Source: Lentisphaerae bacterium WC36
Lineage (GTDB): Bacteria; Verrucomicrobiota; Lentisphaeria; Victivallales; SZUA-371
Reading direction: 5' to 3'
Assembly: GCA_020683205.1 (NCBI GenBank)
Contig: CP085689.1
Coordinates: 3,596,001-3,660,000, forward strand
DNA length: 64,000 nt
The notes below the pieces were generated by a model. It was given only the letters and a program-made list of their open reading frames with translations. It made no database searches and was not told the origin of the DNA. Shown one piece after another: positions 53,669-61,755 of this stretch. Positions within the stretch are counted from its first letter, which is position 1; the number at the start of each line of letters is the position of its first letter. Made by a program: the position numbers and the translations under genes.

Positions 53669-55012
53669 ATGGCTAGTAGATGCTTGGCGCAAGTGCGAGC
53701 AAATGATGCAAACTTTGCATTTAGTGAAGAAGAGTTGCGACGACAAAATAAATCGCTTCAAGGAATCTTTTGCCTGGCTATTGTGACCACTTTAATAATT
53801 TTATTTGGGTTAATTTTATTATACTCAGTCACCGCAGATAATAGTGGTAAAGAATATTTGTTGCTACAACTTCGCTCATTAGTGGTTGCAATTTTTGCTG
53901 GTGGTATCTGTTTTATTATGGGAGCAAAAGTTTTGAAAAACTTTGCTGAAATAGGAGTGATTTTATCTGTCATATTATTATTATTAGTGTTTATTTTTGA
54001 TCCAGTTAAAGGAGCATATCGGTGGGTTAAACTTCCAGGATTTCAGTTTCAGCCTTCAGAACTAGCAAAGCTTGCATTGTGTGTATATTTGGCAAAAAGT
54101 TGTTCAAAAAATATGCACATTATTAATACATTACACTTTAAAAAATTTAATATTTGGGATTTTAATAAATGGTCTCCATTAAAACAATTCTTAACCTTTA
54201 TTTTTTTCCCAATAGTTTTTATATATATTTTATTTGGGAATTTTTATCGATGGTTGGTGCCCAAGGGAGTATTTTCAGTAATTTTAGGTTCTGGCATCAT
54301 TATTTTGATGGTTGTTGCAGGTCGTGACTTGGGAACAACTTTACTAATGGGTGCTGTCACGGTTATTACGCTTTTGGCTGCAGGTAATAAATTTAGATAT
54401 ACTGGAATATATAGTTTGCTTGGGCTTGGCTTAGGGAGTGTTTATGTTTTTCTTAATCCTGAGCGATTGGCACGTATTAAAACATTTATGAACCCTGAAA
54501 AATCACAATTAGATGAGGGCTTTCAGCTTTGGAGGTCATTTTTAGCACTTGGTTCTGGAGGACTTTATGGTTTGGGATTTACTGAAAGTCGTATGAAACA
54601 ACGTTATTTACCTGAACACCATACAGATTTTATTCTATCAATTGGTGGAGAAGAATTAGGATTTATTGGTATTGCTTGTGTTGTAATTGGTTATTTGATT
54701 TTTGCATATTTTGGGCTTAAAATTTCTTTAAATGCTAGAAGCCGTTATAATATGTTATTGGGATTCAGTATAACCATGATGATTTCAATGCAGGCATTGA
54801 TTAATTTATTGGTTATTAGTGGTGGAGTTCCAACAAAAGGAATGCCTGCTCCATTTATAAGTTATGGTGGGACGAACTTGATTTTTTGTGTTACAGGAGT
54901 ATTTATTCTAGTGGCGATTGGGATTGATACCATTGAGGTTGACTATCATAAAACGATGCATAAAAATGTTAAGAAATATTTTTACAAAGTAGCGCGATTC
55001 ATAAAAGGGTAA
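53669..55012 (+). CDS. ftsW: FtsW/RodA-family SEDS protein (probable FtsW)
   Basis: A 447-residue multi-pass membrane peptidoglycan polymerase. SEDS signature: 'ILLYSVTADNSG' (TM1), 'RWVKLPGFQFQPSELAKLALCVYLA', 'GRDLGTTLLMGAVTVITLLAAG', 'QLWRSFLALGSGGLYGLGFTESRMKQRYLPEHHTDFILSIGGEELGFIG' broken here as 'YLPEHHTDFI', and 'GGVPTKGMPAPFISYGGTN'. An unusual extra loop of about 55 residues with an aromatic stretch ('FNIWDFNKWSPL') lies between the PSELAK helix and the 'GVFSVILGSG' helix. murG follows 32 bases later, as in classic division clusters. Confidence 0.92.
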   Translation: MASRCLAQVRANDANFAFSEEELRRQNKSLQGIFCLAIVTTLIILFGLILLYSVTADNSGKEYLLLQLRSLVVAIFAGGICFIMGAKVLKNFAEIGVILSVILLLLVFIFDPVKGAYRWVKLPGFQFQPSELAKLALCVYLAKSCSKNMHIINTLHFKKFNIWDFNKWSPLKQFLTFIFFPIVFIYILFGNFYRWLVPKGVFSVILGSGIIILMVVAGRDLGTTLLMGAVTVITLLAAGNKFRYTGIYSLLGLGLGSVYVFLNPERLARIKTFMNPEKSQLDEGFQLWRSFLALGSGGLYGLGFTESRMKQRYLPEHHTDFILSIGGEELGFIGIACVVIGYLIFAYFGLKISLNARSRYNMLLGFSITMMISMQALINLLVISGGVPTKGMPAPFISYGGTNLIFCVTGVFILVAIGIDTIEVDYHKTMHKNVKKYFYKVARFIKG

Positions 55013-55044
55013 AAAAATTCTAAACTTCAGGAAAGGATGTCGAG

Positions 55045-56247
55045 ATGAAAAAAAATATAACAACAAAAAATCTTCAGTATTCCAATGGGAAAATAGATTC
55101 ATTAGCAATAGCTTGTGGGGGTACGGGAGGTCATTTTTACCCTGGGTTAAGTATTGCTCGATACTTTAAAAAAAGGGGAGGGAAAGTCATTTTGTTGTTA
55201 TCTGGTAAGCATGTTGCCAAACAACGATTAATTGCAAAAGAACATGGCATTGAAGTTTTGATTTGTGATGCGCCATTATTAACTAAAAATTTAATAAAAG
55301 TACCAGTTTTTACTTTAAAAATGTTACGTAACTGTCTCATGGCAAAAAAATACCTCAAGCAGCATGAAGTTGACGCTTTCTTAGCTATGGGAAGCTTTGC
55401 GTCAGTGCCGTGGGCTTTTGCGGCAAGATTTTTAAATATTCCAGTTTTTGTTCATGAGGGTAATGCGAGATTGGGAAAAGCAAATCGTTTAATTTGTCGA
55501 TTAGCAAGGTGCTTAGCAATGTCATATCCATTAGCAAATAAAGATACGTGTCGTTGTGAAAGTATTCTAACTGGAATGCCAATTCGTCCAGAATTAAAGG
55601 AATGTGGAAGACATAACACAAAGGCATATGCAATAAAAGAGTTAAACCGTGAATTTATGGTTCATTTTGCGGTAGATGTGCCAACATTGTTGATTTTTGG
55701 TGGCAGTTTAGGAGCGAAAGTTTTCAATGATACAATTCCTGAAGTTTTGAAATCTGATTTTTTCAATGGAGAAATCAATTCTGCAAATATTAACCAAAAA
55801 GCAGATATTATTCAGATTATTCACTTAACAGGAGAAAATCATTTTTCAGCAACACATGATGCTTACAAACAAAATAATTTCAAATATTTGGTTTTGCCAT
55901 ATTTTGAAGATATGCAATTATTATATTCAGCGTGTGATGCCGTTTTTTGTCGTTCCGGAGGAAGTACTGTTTCTGAATTGGCTTTTTTCAAAAAATATGC
56001 TTTTTTAGTTCCATATCCCTTTGCTGCGGAAAACCACCAGCATGATAATGCACTTGTTGCACAAAATACAGAGGCCGCTCAGATTATTCATAATGATAAT
56101 TGTTCAGCAGCATTTATTGAGGAAACTTTGCAAAATTGGGTGCAAAATCACCAACAATATGAATTTAAAGGACAATGTTTCTCTGATATTGGCTATCCAG
56201 ATGCAGAGGAACGTGTCATTAAAATGATTGAAGATTATTGTAAGTAA
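55045..56247 (+). CDS. murG: Lipid II synthase (UDP-GlcNAc:undecaprenyl-PP-MurNAc-pentapeptide transferase)
   Basis: A 400-residue GT28 enzyme at the inner face of the membrane. 'IACGGTGGHFYPGLSIA' is the GGTGGHxxP loop; 'AMGSFASVPWAFAARFLNIPVFVHEGNARLGKANR' the acceptor region (with Gly-Asn where E. coli has Gln-Asn); 'LIFGGSLGAKVFND' and 'DAVFCRSGGSTVSELAFFKKYAFLVPYPFAAENHQHDNA' the UDP-GlcNAc site including the Glu and Gln-His. Good RBS (GGAAAGGA). Completes lipid I to lipid II. Confidence 0.95.
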   Translation: MKKNITTKNLQYSNGKIDSLAIACGGTGGHFYPGLSIARYFKKRGGKVILLLSGKHVAKQRLIAKEHGIEVLICDAPLLTKNLIKVPVFTLKMLRNCLMAKKYLKQHEVDAFLAMGSFASVPWAFAARFLNIPVFVHEGNARLGKANRLICRLARCLAMSYPLANKDTCRCESILTGMPIRPELKECGRHNTKAYAIKELNREFMVHFAVDVPTLLIFGGSLGAKVFNDTIPEVLKSDFFNGEINSANINQKADIIQIIHLTGENHFSATHDAYKQNNFKYLVLPYFEDMQLLYSACDAVFCRSGGSTVSELAFFKKYAFLVPYPFAAENHQHDNALVAQNTEAAQIIHNDNCSAAFIEETLQNWVQNHQQYEFKGQCFSDIGYPDAEERVIKMIEDYCK

Positions 56248-56334
56248 ATTTTTTAGTTTGAAAAAGCGTAAATAAATTACCGAAACAATATTTTAGTTAC
56301 ATTTTTGATTTTTTATATTATGGTATTAAAAGCT

Positions 56335-56809
56335 TTATTTTTTGATTATTTTTTCAGGGAATAGGGCCTTTTTATTTTTTAGTTCTTCATCTAGTGATTT
56401 CATCATTTCTTTTAACAACCTTGGATTGGTTGAAGCAAGGTTATTTCTTTCATAAGGGTCACTTTTAAGGTTAAATAATTCATAATGATTATTATTTTTC
56501 TGTGCCCAAGTAACAATAAATGGCACTCGTACTCCTCTCTCGTAATGAGTTCTTTTTTTCCTCTTGATGGACTAGAACTATTGTAGCCGTAAATTGGGCC
56601 AAAAGGAGCATCTGATCCATTATCTCCCAAAAATATTATTAGAGTATTATCAGCAATTTTCAAATTTTGGCATTCAGTGATTAAATCACCTAACGATTTG
56701 TCCATACTTTCAATCATTGAAGCAAAATTTTTAGCCTGTTTAGATTTAGTGCTATTTTGATAATTTTTTATAAATCGTTTATTGGGCATAAATGGGTTAT
56801 CCACCCCAT
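56335..56809 (-). pseudogene. Arylsulfatase-like gene, 3' part only, also frameshifted
   Basis: The minus strand from about 56809 encodes 'VDNPFMPNKRFIKNYQNS', 'FASMIESMDKSLGDLI', 'NTLIIFLGDNGSDAPFGPIYG' (metal-binding D-N-G), 'SSPSRGKK'; a missing A in the run at 56553-56559 then throws it out of frame, and the -1 frame gives 'RTHYERGVRVPFIVTWAQKN' and 'YELFNLKSDPYERNNLAS', the standard sulfatase C-terminus. The catalytic N-terminal half is absent: homology stops exactly at the attachment core. Relatives read 'VHxPF' where this has 'VDNPF', so the hybrid codon marks the junction. Confidence 0.88.
56795..56809 (+). other. Prophage attachment core, identical to the tRNA-His 3' end
   Basis: GGTTATCCACCCCAT matches the last 14 bases of tRNA-His (including CCA) plus one downstream base (complement of 17302-17316). 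It lies 128 bases before the integrase start and at the breakpoint of the sulfatase gene. It is in inverted orientation relative to the tRNA copy. Confidence 0.7.
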
Positions 56810-56937
56810 CTATTTTTTTTACCCCCTCAATTTATCAAATTAAGTTCAAAATGTGTATTTAAAAAGAGTCTACGCTGGCAAAAATTAGCTTTTTTTAGCT
56901 TGTTTGGGTCTAATTTTGTAGCACAAAAAGAACACAC

Positions 56938-58020
56938 ATGAAAAATAAATATTTATACTCAAGAAATAACTGTTGGTATTTAAGATTGAGACTACCAAAA
57001 AGACTTGGTAGGAAAATTATTAGAAAATCTTTACATACGAATGATGAAAAATTAGCTCGCAAATTTCGCGATAAATACATCATGCCAATTATACATGCAA
57101 ATAATAATGTTGAAGCTTTGGAAATGTTGAAATTTTCTTTATCTCAAAATCTAAATGAAGCTGAAAAAATACATGCATCAATTAATGAATTAGTAACCGA
57201 ATGTCAAAATATATTTTTATATGATGCAATAGATCAATATCTTGAATATTTGCCGAATGCTGGATTAAGAGAAGCTTCGGTAAACGATTATACTTCTACA
57301 ATGCGATTTTTAAAGAAAAATTCAACTGATAAATCACTAAATGCAATATCAAAAAATGATGCAATTGAATTACTAAATATAATGTTAAAGAAAAAATTAA
57401 GTCCTACAACTATAAAGTTTAAGTTCTCGACAATAAAATCTTTTATGCGTTGGTGTATCAATAGAGATTATGCAGCAGAAATGGTTTTAAAGGCTTTTGA
57501 TATTCAATTACCAAAAGTTGTTAAAAATCCAACTCCGCCAATTCCAGCTGAAAGTGCTGAGTTAGCAATTAATATTATGAAAAATTGGACTTTAGTCCCA
57601 AGAATTGCACGCTATACTGGTATGAGGCTGAGAGAAATTCTAAGATTAACCGAAAATGATATAATTATTGAGCATGGAATTAAATGTATTTATGTTTCAA
57701 ATAAAGCAAAAAATAAAACAGCTCGAATTGTTCCAATTTCTGAAAAATTGCTTCCTTATATAAATGATTTGTCAGAATTAAATACAAAAGGCAAACCTTT
57801 TGACAAATGGAATATTGAAATTAAAAAATTAAAAAATTGTGAAAAATGTAAATTTCATTCCTGGAGGAGTTACGCAATTACTCAGATGATGAAAGCCGGA
57901 ATTGATCCAGCAGTTAGAAAGCGTGTAACTGGTCATAAAATTTCAAAGGATGACATACATGAAATTTACACTTCAGTTGAATTATCAGATATGAAAAAAG
58001 CGGTGGATTGTATTCCTTAA
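56938..58020 (+). CDS. int: Phage tyrosine recombinase (integrase)
   Basis: A 360-residue site-specific recombinase. N-terminal arm-binding region ('YLYSRNNCWYLRLRLPKRLGRKIIRKSL', here in part), core-binding SAM-like domain (about 93-180), catalytic domain with Arg230 ('ARYTGMRLREIL'), Lys in 'VSNKAKNKTARIVP', His307-x-x-Arg310 ('FHSWRSYAI'), His333 ('VTGHKI') and the nucleophile Tyr344 ('HEIYTS'). All catalytic residues are present. Placed next to the attachment core with late phage genes beyond, it belongs to the right-hand prophage. Confidence 0.92.
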   Translation: MKNKYLYSRNNCWYLRLRLPKRLGRKIIRKSLHTNDEKLARKFRDKYIMPIIHANNNVEALEMLKFSLSQNLNEAEKIHASINELVTECQNIFLYDAIDQYLEYLPNAGLREASVNDYTSTMRFLKKNSTDKSLNAISKNDAIELLNIMLKKKLSPTTIKFKFSTIKSFMRWCINRDYAAEMVLKAFDIQLPKVVKNPTPPIPAESAELAINIMKNWTLVPRIARYTGMRLREILRLTENDIIIEHGIKCIYVSNKAKNKTARIVPISEKLLPYINDLSELNTKGKPFDKWNIEIKKLKNCEKCKFHSWRSYAITQMMKAGIDPAVRKRVTGHKISKDDIHEIYTSVELSDMKKAVDCIP

Positions 58021-58233
58021 TAATATTTTTATAAAATGCAATATCTTGCATTTTGTGCAATTAGTTCTTAGCGTAATTAAGCTCAAATGATGTTGCACAA
58101 ATCAAAAAAAAGTATAAAAATGGAAGGTGGGGGTGAGTCCATTTTCTTTTTCCGTTTTGTTTCTCTAACTTTTTTGGGTTCGGTGGGTGGCTAGGATGGT
58201 ACTAGGGGGTATAGTGGTGTACTTGGTGGACTG

Positions 58234-58289
58234 CGGATATATCCGTATAGTTAAATTGTTCTCTAAATTAATACGGCTTTATCCGTATT
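58234..58289. promoter_or_regulatory. Paired inverted repeats with core ATCCGTAT
   Basis: CGGATATATCCG (58234-58245, a perfect palindrome) and AATACGG-CTTTAT-CCGTATT (58270-58289). Both contain TATCCGTA in one arm, spaced about 40 bases. This looks like a protein-binding pair, for example excisionase, integrase-arm or repressor sites. Confidence 0.4.
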
Positions 58290-58322
58290 CTACGTTATGA
58301 TGATTGATTTTGTATTTACTAT

Positions 58323-58358
58323 AAAAAAAATATCCACCAGTGGTTGCATTGGTGGATA
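58323..58358 (-). terminator. Intrinsic terminator for the minus-strand phage genes
   Basis: On the minus strand TATCCACCA, a 10-base loop, TGGTGGATA, then eight T residues. The stem repeats the TATCCACC of the attachment core. Confidence 0.8.
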
Positions 58359-58389
58359 AGTTAAAGTTCTTTTAATGTTTTTTATAATA

Positions 58390-58560
58390 TTAATAATTCC
58401 AGGTCAGACATTCAATTTTCTTTTTGCCGGCATTATTTTTGCCATTGACTGCTAAGTTTTTTGTAATGTCTTTGGTGTTTATTCCAGGTAACTTTCTAAT
58501 TTCATCGAGTTCACTGTCTGGGTAACAGCCTAATGGACACTTGCTTTTTTTAGTAATCAA
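58390..58560 (-). CDS. Possible short protein or gene remnant
   Basis: A 56-codon frame from TTG 58560, overlapping the end of the cargo gene by 11 bases, reading 'KSKCPLGCYPDSELDEIRKLPGIN...KIECLTWNY'. No RBS stands out and no family is recognised; it may be the tail of an eroded gene. Confidence 0.3.
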   Translation of the reverse strand: MITKKSKCPLGCYPDSELDEIRKLPGINTKDITKNLAVNGKNNAGKKKIECLTWNY

Positions 58561-59563
58561 AACAACTATTGTTAATGCAAGATAGAAGTTCAGCTCTTTC
58601 TTTACGTTGCGTATTAGATAACTCATCATATTCTGTTTCAACCATACTTTTTAGATCAATAAGTTTGTGATGATCAAATAAAGCCATAATTAATCCAACC
58701 ATTGACTCGTCAAATTGAATAGGCTTTATACTTTTAATTATTTCAATAATATCAAAAGGTTGAGGATAATCGTCTTCTATTTCATCATCACACTCTTCTG
58801 ATTCTCCGAATTTAGATTTTTCGTGATTAATCAGTGCCACAATAACTTCTTTCTTTGTAAGCTCGTCTAATTCAGCATTAGTTTTTAGCTCATTTTTATC
58901 TGATGAACTATAAGTACTTCTTAAAAATAAATCTCCTGCTTTAGAATTGTAAGGTACTTCATATGTATAAATAGATTTTTTTCTAGCTTGTTCTGACACA
59001 GCTCTATATAATTCTTTAGTAATTTCAGATACTACAGTATATATTTGTCTTTTAATAGTATCATTATTTTTTAGTTGTTCTTTATCAAAAGTAAGGAATT
59101 CTTTTTTATGATTGAAATTATTTATAAAAAAATTTTCAAGCTCTTTAATTTCTTTTGCAGTGTAGCCAAGCTCTTTAATATGGTACTCTAATCTTCTATA
59201 TCGTTGATTATTATAAAATTTTTCAAAAATATGTAACAATGCTCTATGTTTTTGACAAAGGTTTAACTTTTGATGTTTTTCAATATCTTGAATTAATTTT
59301 ATATGATTATGGTGCTTTGAAGAATCAGTGTCACCAGCTTTTTCAATTTTCTCTTGAAGTAAACTATCATCTAACAATATTAAGGCAACCTTCGCTAGTC
59401 GTTCAATTCCAACAGATACTTCATATAAAAATTTAAAAACCTTTACTTCATCTGAAAAATATTCAATTCTATTGAATATATTGATACCATCAACAATAAA
59501 TTCACCTGCAATTTCAATTTCTTTTCCTAAATTGTAATTTTGCCAAAATTTCTTTGCTTCCAT
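58550..59563 (-). CDS. HEPN-like cargo protein of the prophage, unknown
   Basis: A 337-residue soluble protein. ATG 59563 is chosen because AAAAGGAAG precedes it. 'EIEIAGEFIVDGINIFNRIEYF' and 'FKFLYEVSVGIERLAKVALILL' (about 12-70) plus 'KHHNHIKLIQDI' and 'FEKFYNNQRYRRLEYHI' match a group of bacterial hypothetical proteins with an all-helical N-terminal domain that resembles HEPN folds ('RxxxxH'-type residues near 130 are suggestive only). The acidic C-terminal half is unrecognised. Placed last in the tail operon beside int, a usual site for lysogenic-conversion or anti-phage genes. Confidence 0.55.
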   Translation of the reverse strand: MEAKKFWQNYNLGKEIEIAGEFIVDGINIFNRIEYFSDEVKVFKFLYEVSVGIERLAKVALILLDDSLLQEKIEKAGDTDSSKHHNHIKLIQDIEKHQKLNLCQKHRALLHIFEKFYNNQRYRRLEYHIKELGYTAKEIKELENFFINNFNHKKEFLTFDKEQLKNNDTIKRQIYTVVSEITKELYRAVSEQARKKSIYTYEVPYNSKAGDLFLRSTYSSSDKNELKTNAELDELTKKEVIVALINHEKSKFGESEECDDEIEDDYPQPFDIIEIIKSIKPIQFDESMVGLIMALFDHHKLIDLKSMVETEYDELSNTQRKERAELLSCINNSCFDY

Positions 59564-59634
59564 TATAACTTCCTTTTTTAGTTTAATAAATAATAGCTTA
59601 AAATAATATAACACTACTTTTTTATTTTTTTACG

Positions 59635-59684
59635 CTATCTAAACTACTTTTAATTATTTTTTGATACTATCTAAACTACTTTTA
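59635..59684 (-). repeat. Tandem duplication of the 3' end of the baseplate gene
   Basis: CTATCTAAACTACTTTTA occurs at 59635-59652 and 59667-59684, period 32. Each copy reads 'KSSLDS(I/V)KK-stop' on the minus strand, so the coding end of the spike gene was copied just downstream of itself. Confidence 0.85.
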
Positions 59685-60580
59685 TTTGCTGAAATATTGC
59701 CACTTTGCGTTGCTACATCGCCACCTTGAGATGGTGCAGAGCTTTCGCCATGTGGTGTTGGGTGGGTGTGACTGGCCAAAGTATTAAGTGCTGAAATTGT
59801 CGCTTGCATGAATTCGCTTAAAAGCTGTAAAATGTTGATATTTTTTGAGCCTAGCCACGTTTTGCTAGCAGTGATATTTAGTTCATTAACAGTATTAAAA
59901 TTGGTGTTTTTCCCAGCAACAAACGTTAAATTATTGCCAGCCACTAAATTATTGTTATCCCCTGCACTATTACTGATTGAGCCAACGCTTAAATTTTTAA
60001 TAGTATTGGCCATAATTTTCTTAATTCCAGCAATATCTTCAATGGAATTGCCCTGGATTTCTTTTAGCTCCTCGATCGCCTTTAAAGAATTTTCTAAAAC
60101 TTCAATTTTGATCTTAGCCGCTTCTAAATCAAGCGCTGATGCACGCACCGTGCAGTTGTCGTTTTTATCAATTTTTAAGTAATTTTCAGCATCTTTTTGC
60201 AGTAAAATTTCATTATTTTTAATGTTTGGCAAACTGTTACGAAACGGCAAAACTCCACGTACAAAAGGGCGTGTCTGCATGCCATAAGCATAAGCAATTT
60301 CAACAATTGATCCAACACTTGGAAAGGCAAAAAATCCGTTTTCATGACCGCCAAATGGCAAACTTATTGGCACGCTTTGGAGCGTTGGCATATCTTCAAT
60401 AACTCTGTAATGACTATCAACTAATTTTACGTCAACAGCATAATATGGACGATATTCATCGCAAATATTACCCTCTTTTGGGGTATCGCTAACAGCAACA
60501 ACAACCGCAAATGCTGGCAAATGCGTTTTGCTTTCAAGCTCTGGAAACCATTTTTTTACGATTCGCAATATTTTTTTCAT
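59654..60580 (-). CDS. Phage baseplate assembly protein V / tail spike-like
   Basis: A 308-residue protein. N-terminal OB-like region ('AFAVVVAVSDTPKEGNICDEYRPYYAVDVKLVD', 'PSVGSIVEIAYAYGMQTRPFVRGVLP') as in gpV-type spikes; a helical stretch; then a beta-repeat 'NNLVAGNNLTFVAGKNTNFNTVNELNITASKTW', which should form the triple beta-helix needle; near the end 'ASHTHPTPHGESSAPSQ', the usual His-rich metal-binding C-terminal motif. It pierces the host membrane in contractile-tail phages. ATG overlaps the stop of the upstream gene (ATGA). Confidence 0.75.
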   Translation of the reverse strand: MKKILRIVKKWFPELESKTHLPAFAVVVAVSDTPKEGNICDEYRPYYAVDVKLVDSHYRVIEDMPTLQSVPISLPFGGHENGFFAFPSVGSIVEIAYAYGMQTRPFVRGVLPFRNSLPNIKNNEILLQKDAENYLKIDKNDNCTVRASALDLEAAKIKIEVLENSLKAIEELKEIQGNSIEDIAGIKKIMANTIKNLSVGSISNSAGDNNNLVAGNNLTFVAGKNTNFNTVNELNITASKTWLGSKNINILQLLSEFMQATISALNTLASHTHPTPHGESSAPSQGGDVATQSGNISANKSSLDSIKK

Positions 60581-61251
60581 GGGAATTCAATCCTTGTTGT
60601 TTCGTTGGCAATATTTAGCCTAAAAATTTGGCGTGGCTCTTTGTGGCCAATAATTATTTCTTGACCGCAATATAAAAATGGATTAAGCATCAAAGTCACG
60701 CCAGTAGCAGTAATTTCACTGCAATGTTTGATGTCAAAATGCAGCGTGTTTTTCTTTTGTCCTCCAAAAAATATTCTGCCATCTGCTAAACTATTTACTG
60801 AACAATTTTCTATTTCTAATTCATGTATTAATTGGCTTAAAATTTGCCATCCAGTCCCAGTTGAACTGAAAAATGGCATTTCGAATGTGCTCCAAGGGGC
60901 ATCTTGGACAATAAATTCAAGACTAGAGAGTGCTGCCAACTTTTTAATGATTTCAAGAGTCGTGCAGAGCCTCATACTAATTTGATAAATACTACATAAT
61001 TTATTACTTTTTTCACGCACAAATAGCCGTTCTTGCTTGTTATCCATTGAGATGCAACTTTCAATGTCGCCAGTAAAAATTAAGGAATATTGACCGTTCC
61101 AACCAGCATAATATTTGAGTTCACCAGTTAAATTTTGTTTGCTTTCAACGATAAATAAACCACGACCAGAATTGTTAAATTCTAGCGTGATTTGTTCGCT
61201 AATTAGTGGATATTCAACGCCATTTACTTCGATTTTTTTATATAATTTCAT
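60577..61251 (-). CDS. Phage tail/baseplate protein, unknown
   Basis: A 224-residue beta-rich protein coupled to the spike gene by an ATGA overlap. 'KLYKKIEVNGVEYPLISEQITLEFNNSGRGLFIVES' looks like the entry strand set of tail-hub (gpD/gp44-like) proteins, and 'TTLEIIKKLAALSSLEFIVQ', 'GTGWQILSQLIHELEIENCSVNSLADGRIFFG' resembles their second domain. Supports a baseplate-hub role by context. Confidence 0.55.
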   Translation of the reverse strand: MKLYKKIEVNGVEYPLISEQITLEFNNSGRGLFIVESKQNLTGELKYYAGWNGQYSLIFTGDIESCISMDNKQERLFVREKSNKLCSIYQISMRLCTTLEIIKKLAALSSLEFIVQDAPWSTFEMPFFSSTGTGWQILSQLIHELEIENCSVNSLADGRIFFGGQKKNTLHFDIKHCSEITATGVTLMLNPFLYCGQEIIIGHKEPRQIFRLNIANETTRIEFP

Positions 61252-61254
61252 GGC

Positions 61255-61755
61255 TTAAAACCTATTGTTTAGTTGCCCTTGAGCTTGAGAAAGCATTTCA
61301 TCATTTGATATTGCTTTCCCTGGAACTTGTGCTGGTGTAATTTCTTTTTTAACTTCTCTTTTTTCACGTTTTTCTGCAACACTATTAAATTCTTGCAAGC
61401 TAAAACTCACATTGTAACACTGCAAACTTTTGTCACGTTTGCAAGAAAAAGTGCCAACAAAAATAACTTGCATGATGTTGTTATCAAAACACGTTGGATC
61501 AACAATATCATAAACTGTTGGATCACCATTGCTATTTTTAGCTGATGAAATTTCTTTTAGTTCACGATATTTGTCACGATCAGATAATGGAATTTGACAA
61601 CTTACTTTTATTTTTTGAGGCTTGTCACCACTAGAAGCTGTTGAAGTGCTGGACGATTGCGCACTCAAATTTTTACGGTCAAAACTTTGTGCTATGCTAA
61701 CTTCCATATTTTTGCCTGGAATAGTAAAGTTTATGCTATTAGTTGCCAGTTTCAT
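61255..61755 (-). CDS. Phage tail-associated protein, unknown
   Basis: A 166-residue protein overlapping its upstream neighbour by 17 bases. Beta-rich middle ('KIKVSCQIPLSDRDKYREL', 'NIMQVIFVGTFSCKRDKSLQCYNVSFSLQEF') resembling small baseplate proteins that accompany gpD/gpV; Ser/Thr-rich loop near 35. Charged Lys/Glu C-terminus. No firm family. Confidence 0.5.
   Translation of the reverse strand: MKLATNSINFTIPGKNMEVSIAQSFDRKNLSAQSSSTSTASSGDKPQKIKVSCQIPLSDRDKYRELKEISSAKNSNGDPTVYDIVDPTCFDNNIMQVIFVGTFSCKRDKSLQCYNVSFSLQEFNSVAEKREKREVKKEITPAQVPGKAISNDEMLSQAQGQLNNRF

Larger units (their letters stand above)
58021..58389. other. Intergenic region between convergent integrase and cargo genes
   Basis: 369 bases. 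After the int stop, AAAATGCA / TGCATTTT (58033-58054) forms a weak hairpin. A G-rich patch and two inverted repeats follow (see separate entry), then a terminator for the opposite strand. No frame supported. Confidence 0.5.

Noticed and set aside
17303-56809. Reading the two tRNA-His 15-mers as left and right ends of one 39-kb integrated island
   Set aside because: The copies are inverted relative to each other, whereas integration leaves direct repeats; the segment also holds many core genes such as rsmA, gpsA, ilvE, argD and ftsW.
59808-60182. Plus-strand 124-codon frame inside the spike gene
   Set aside because: Hydrophobic shadow of the minus-strand spike coding sequence; no RBS and no independent support.
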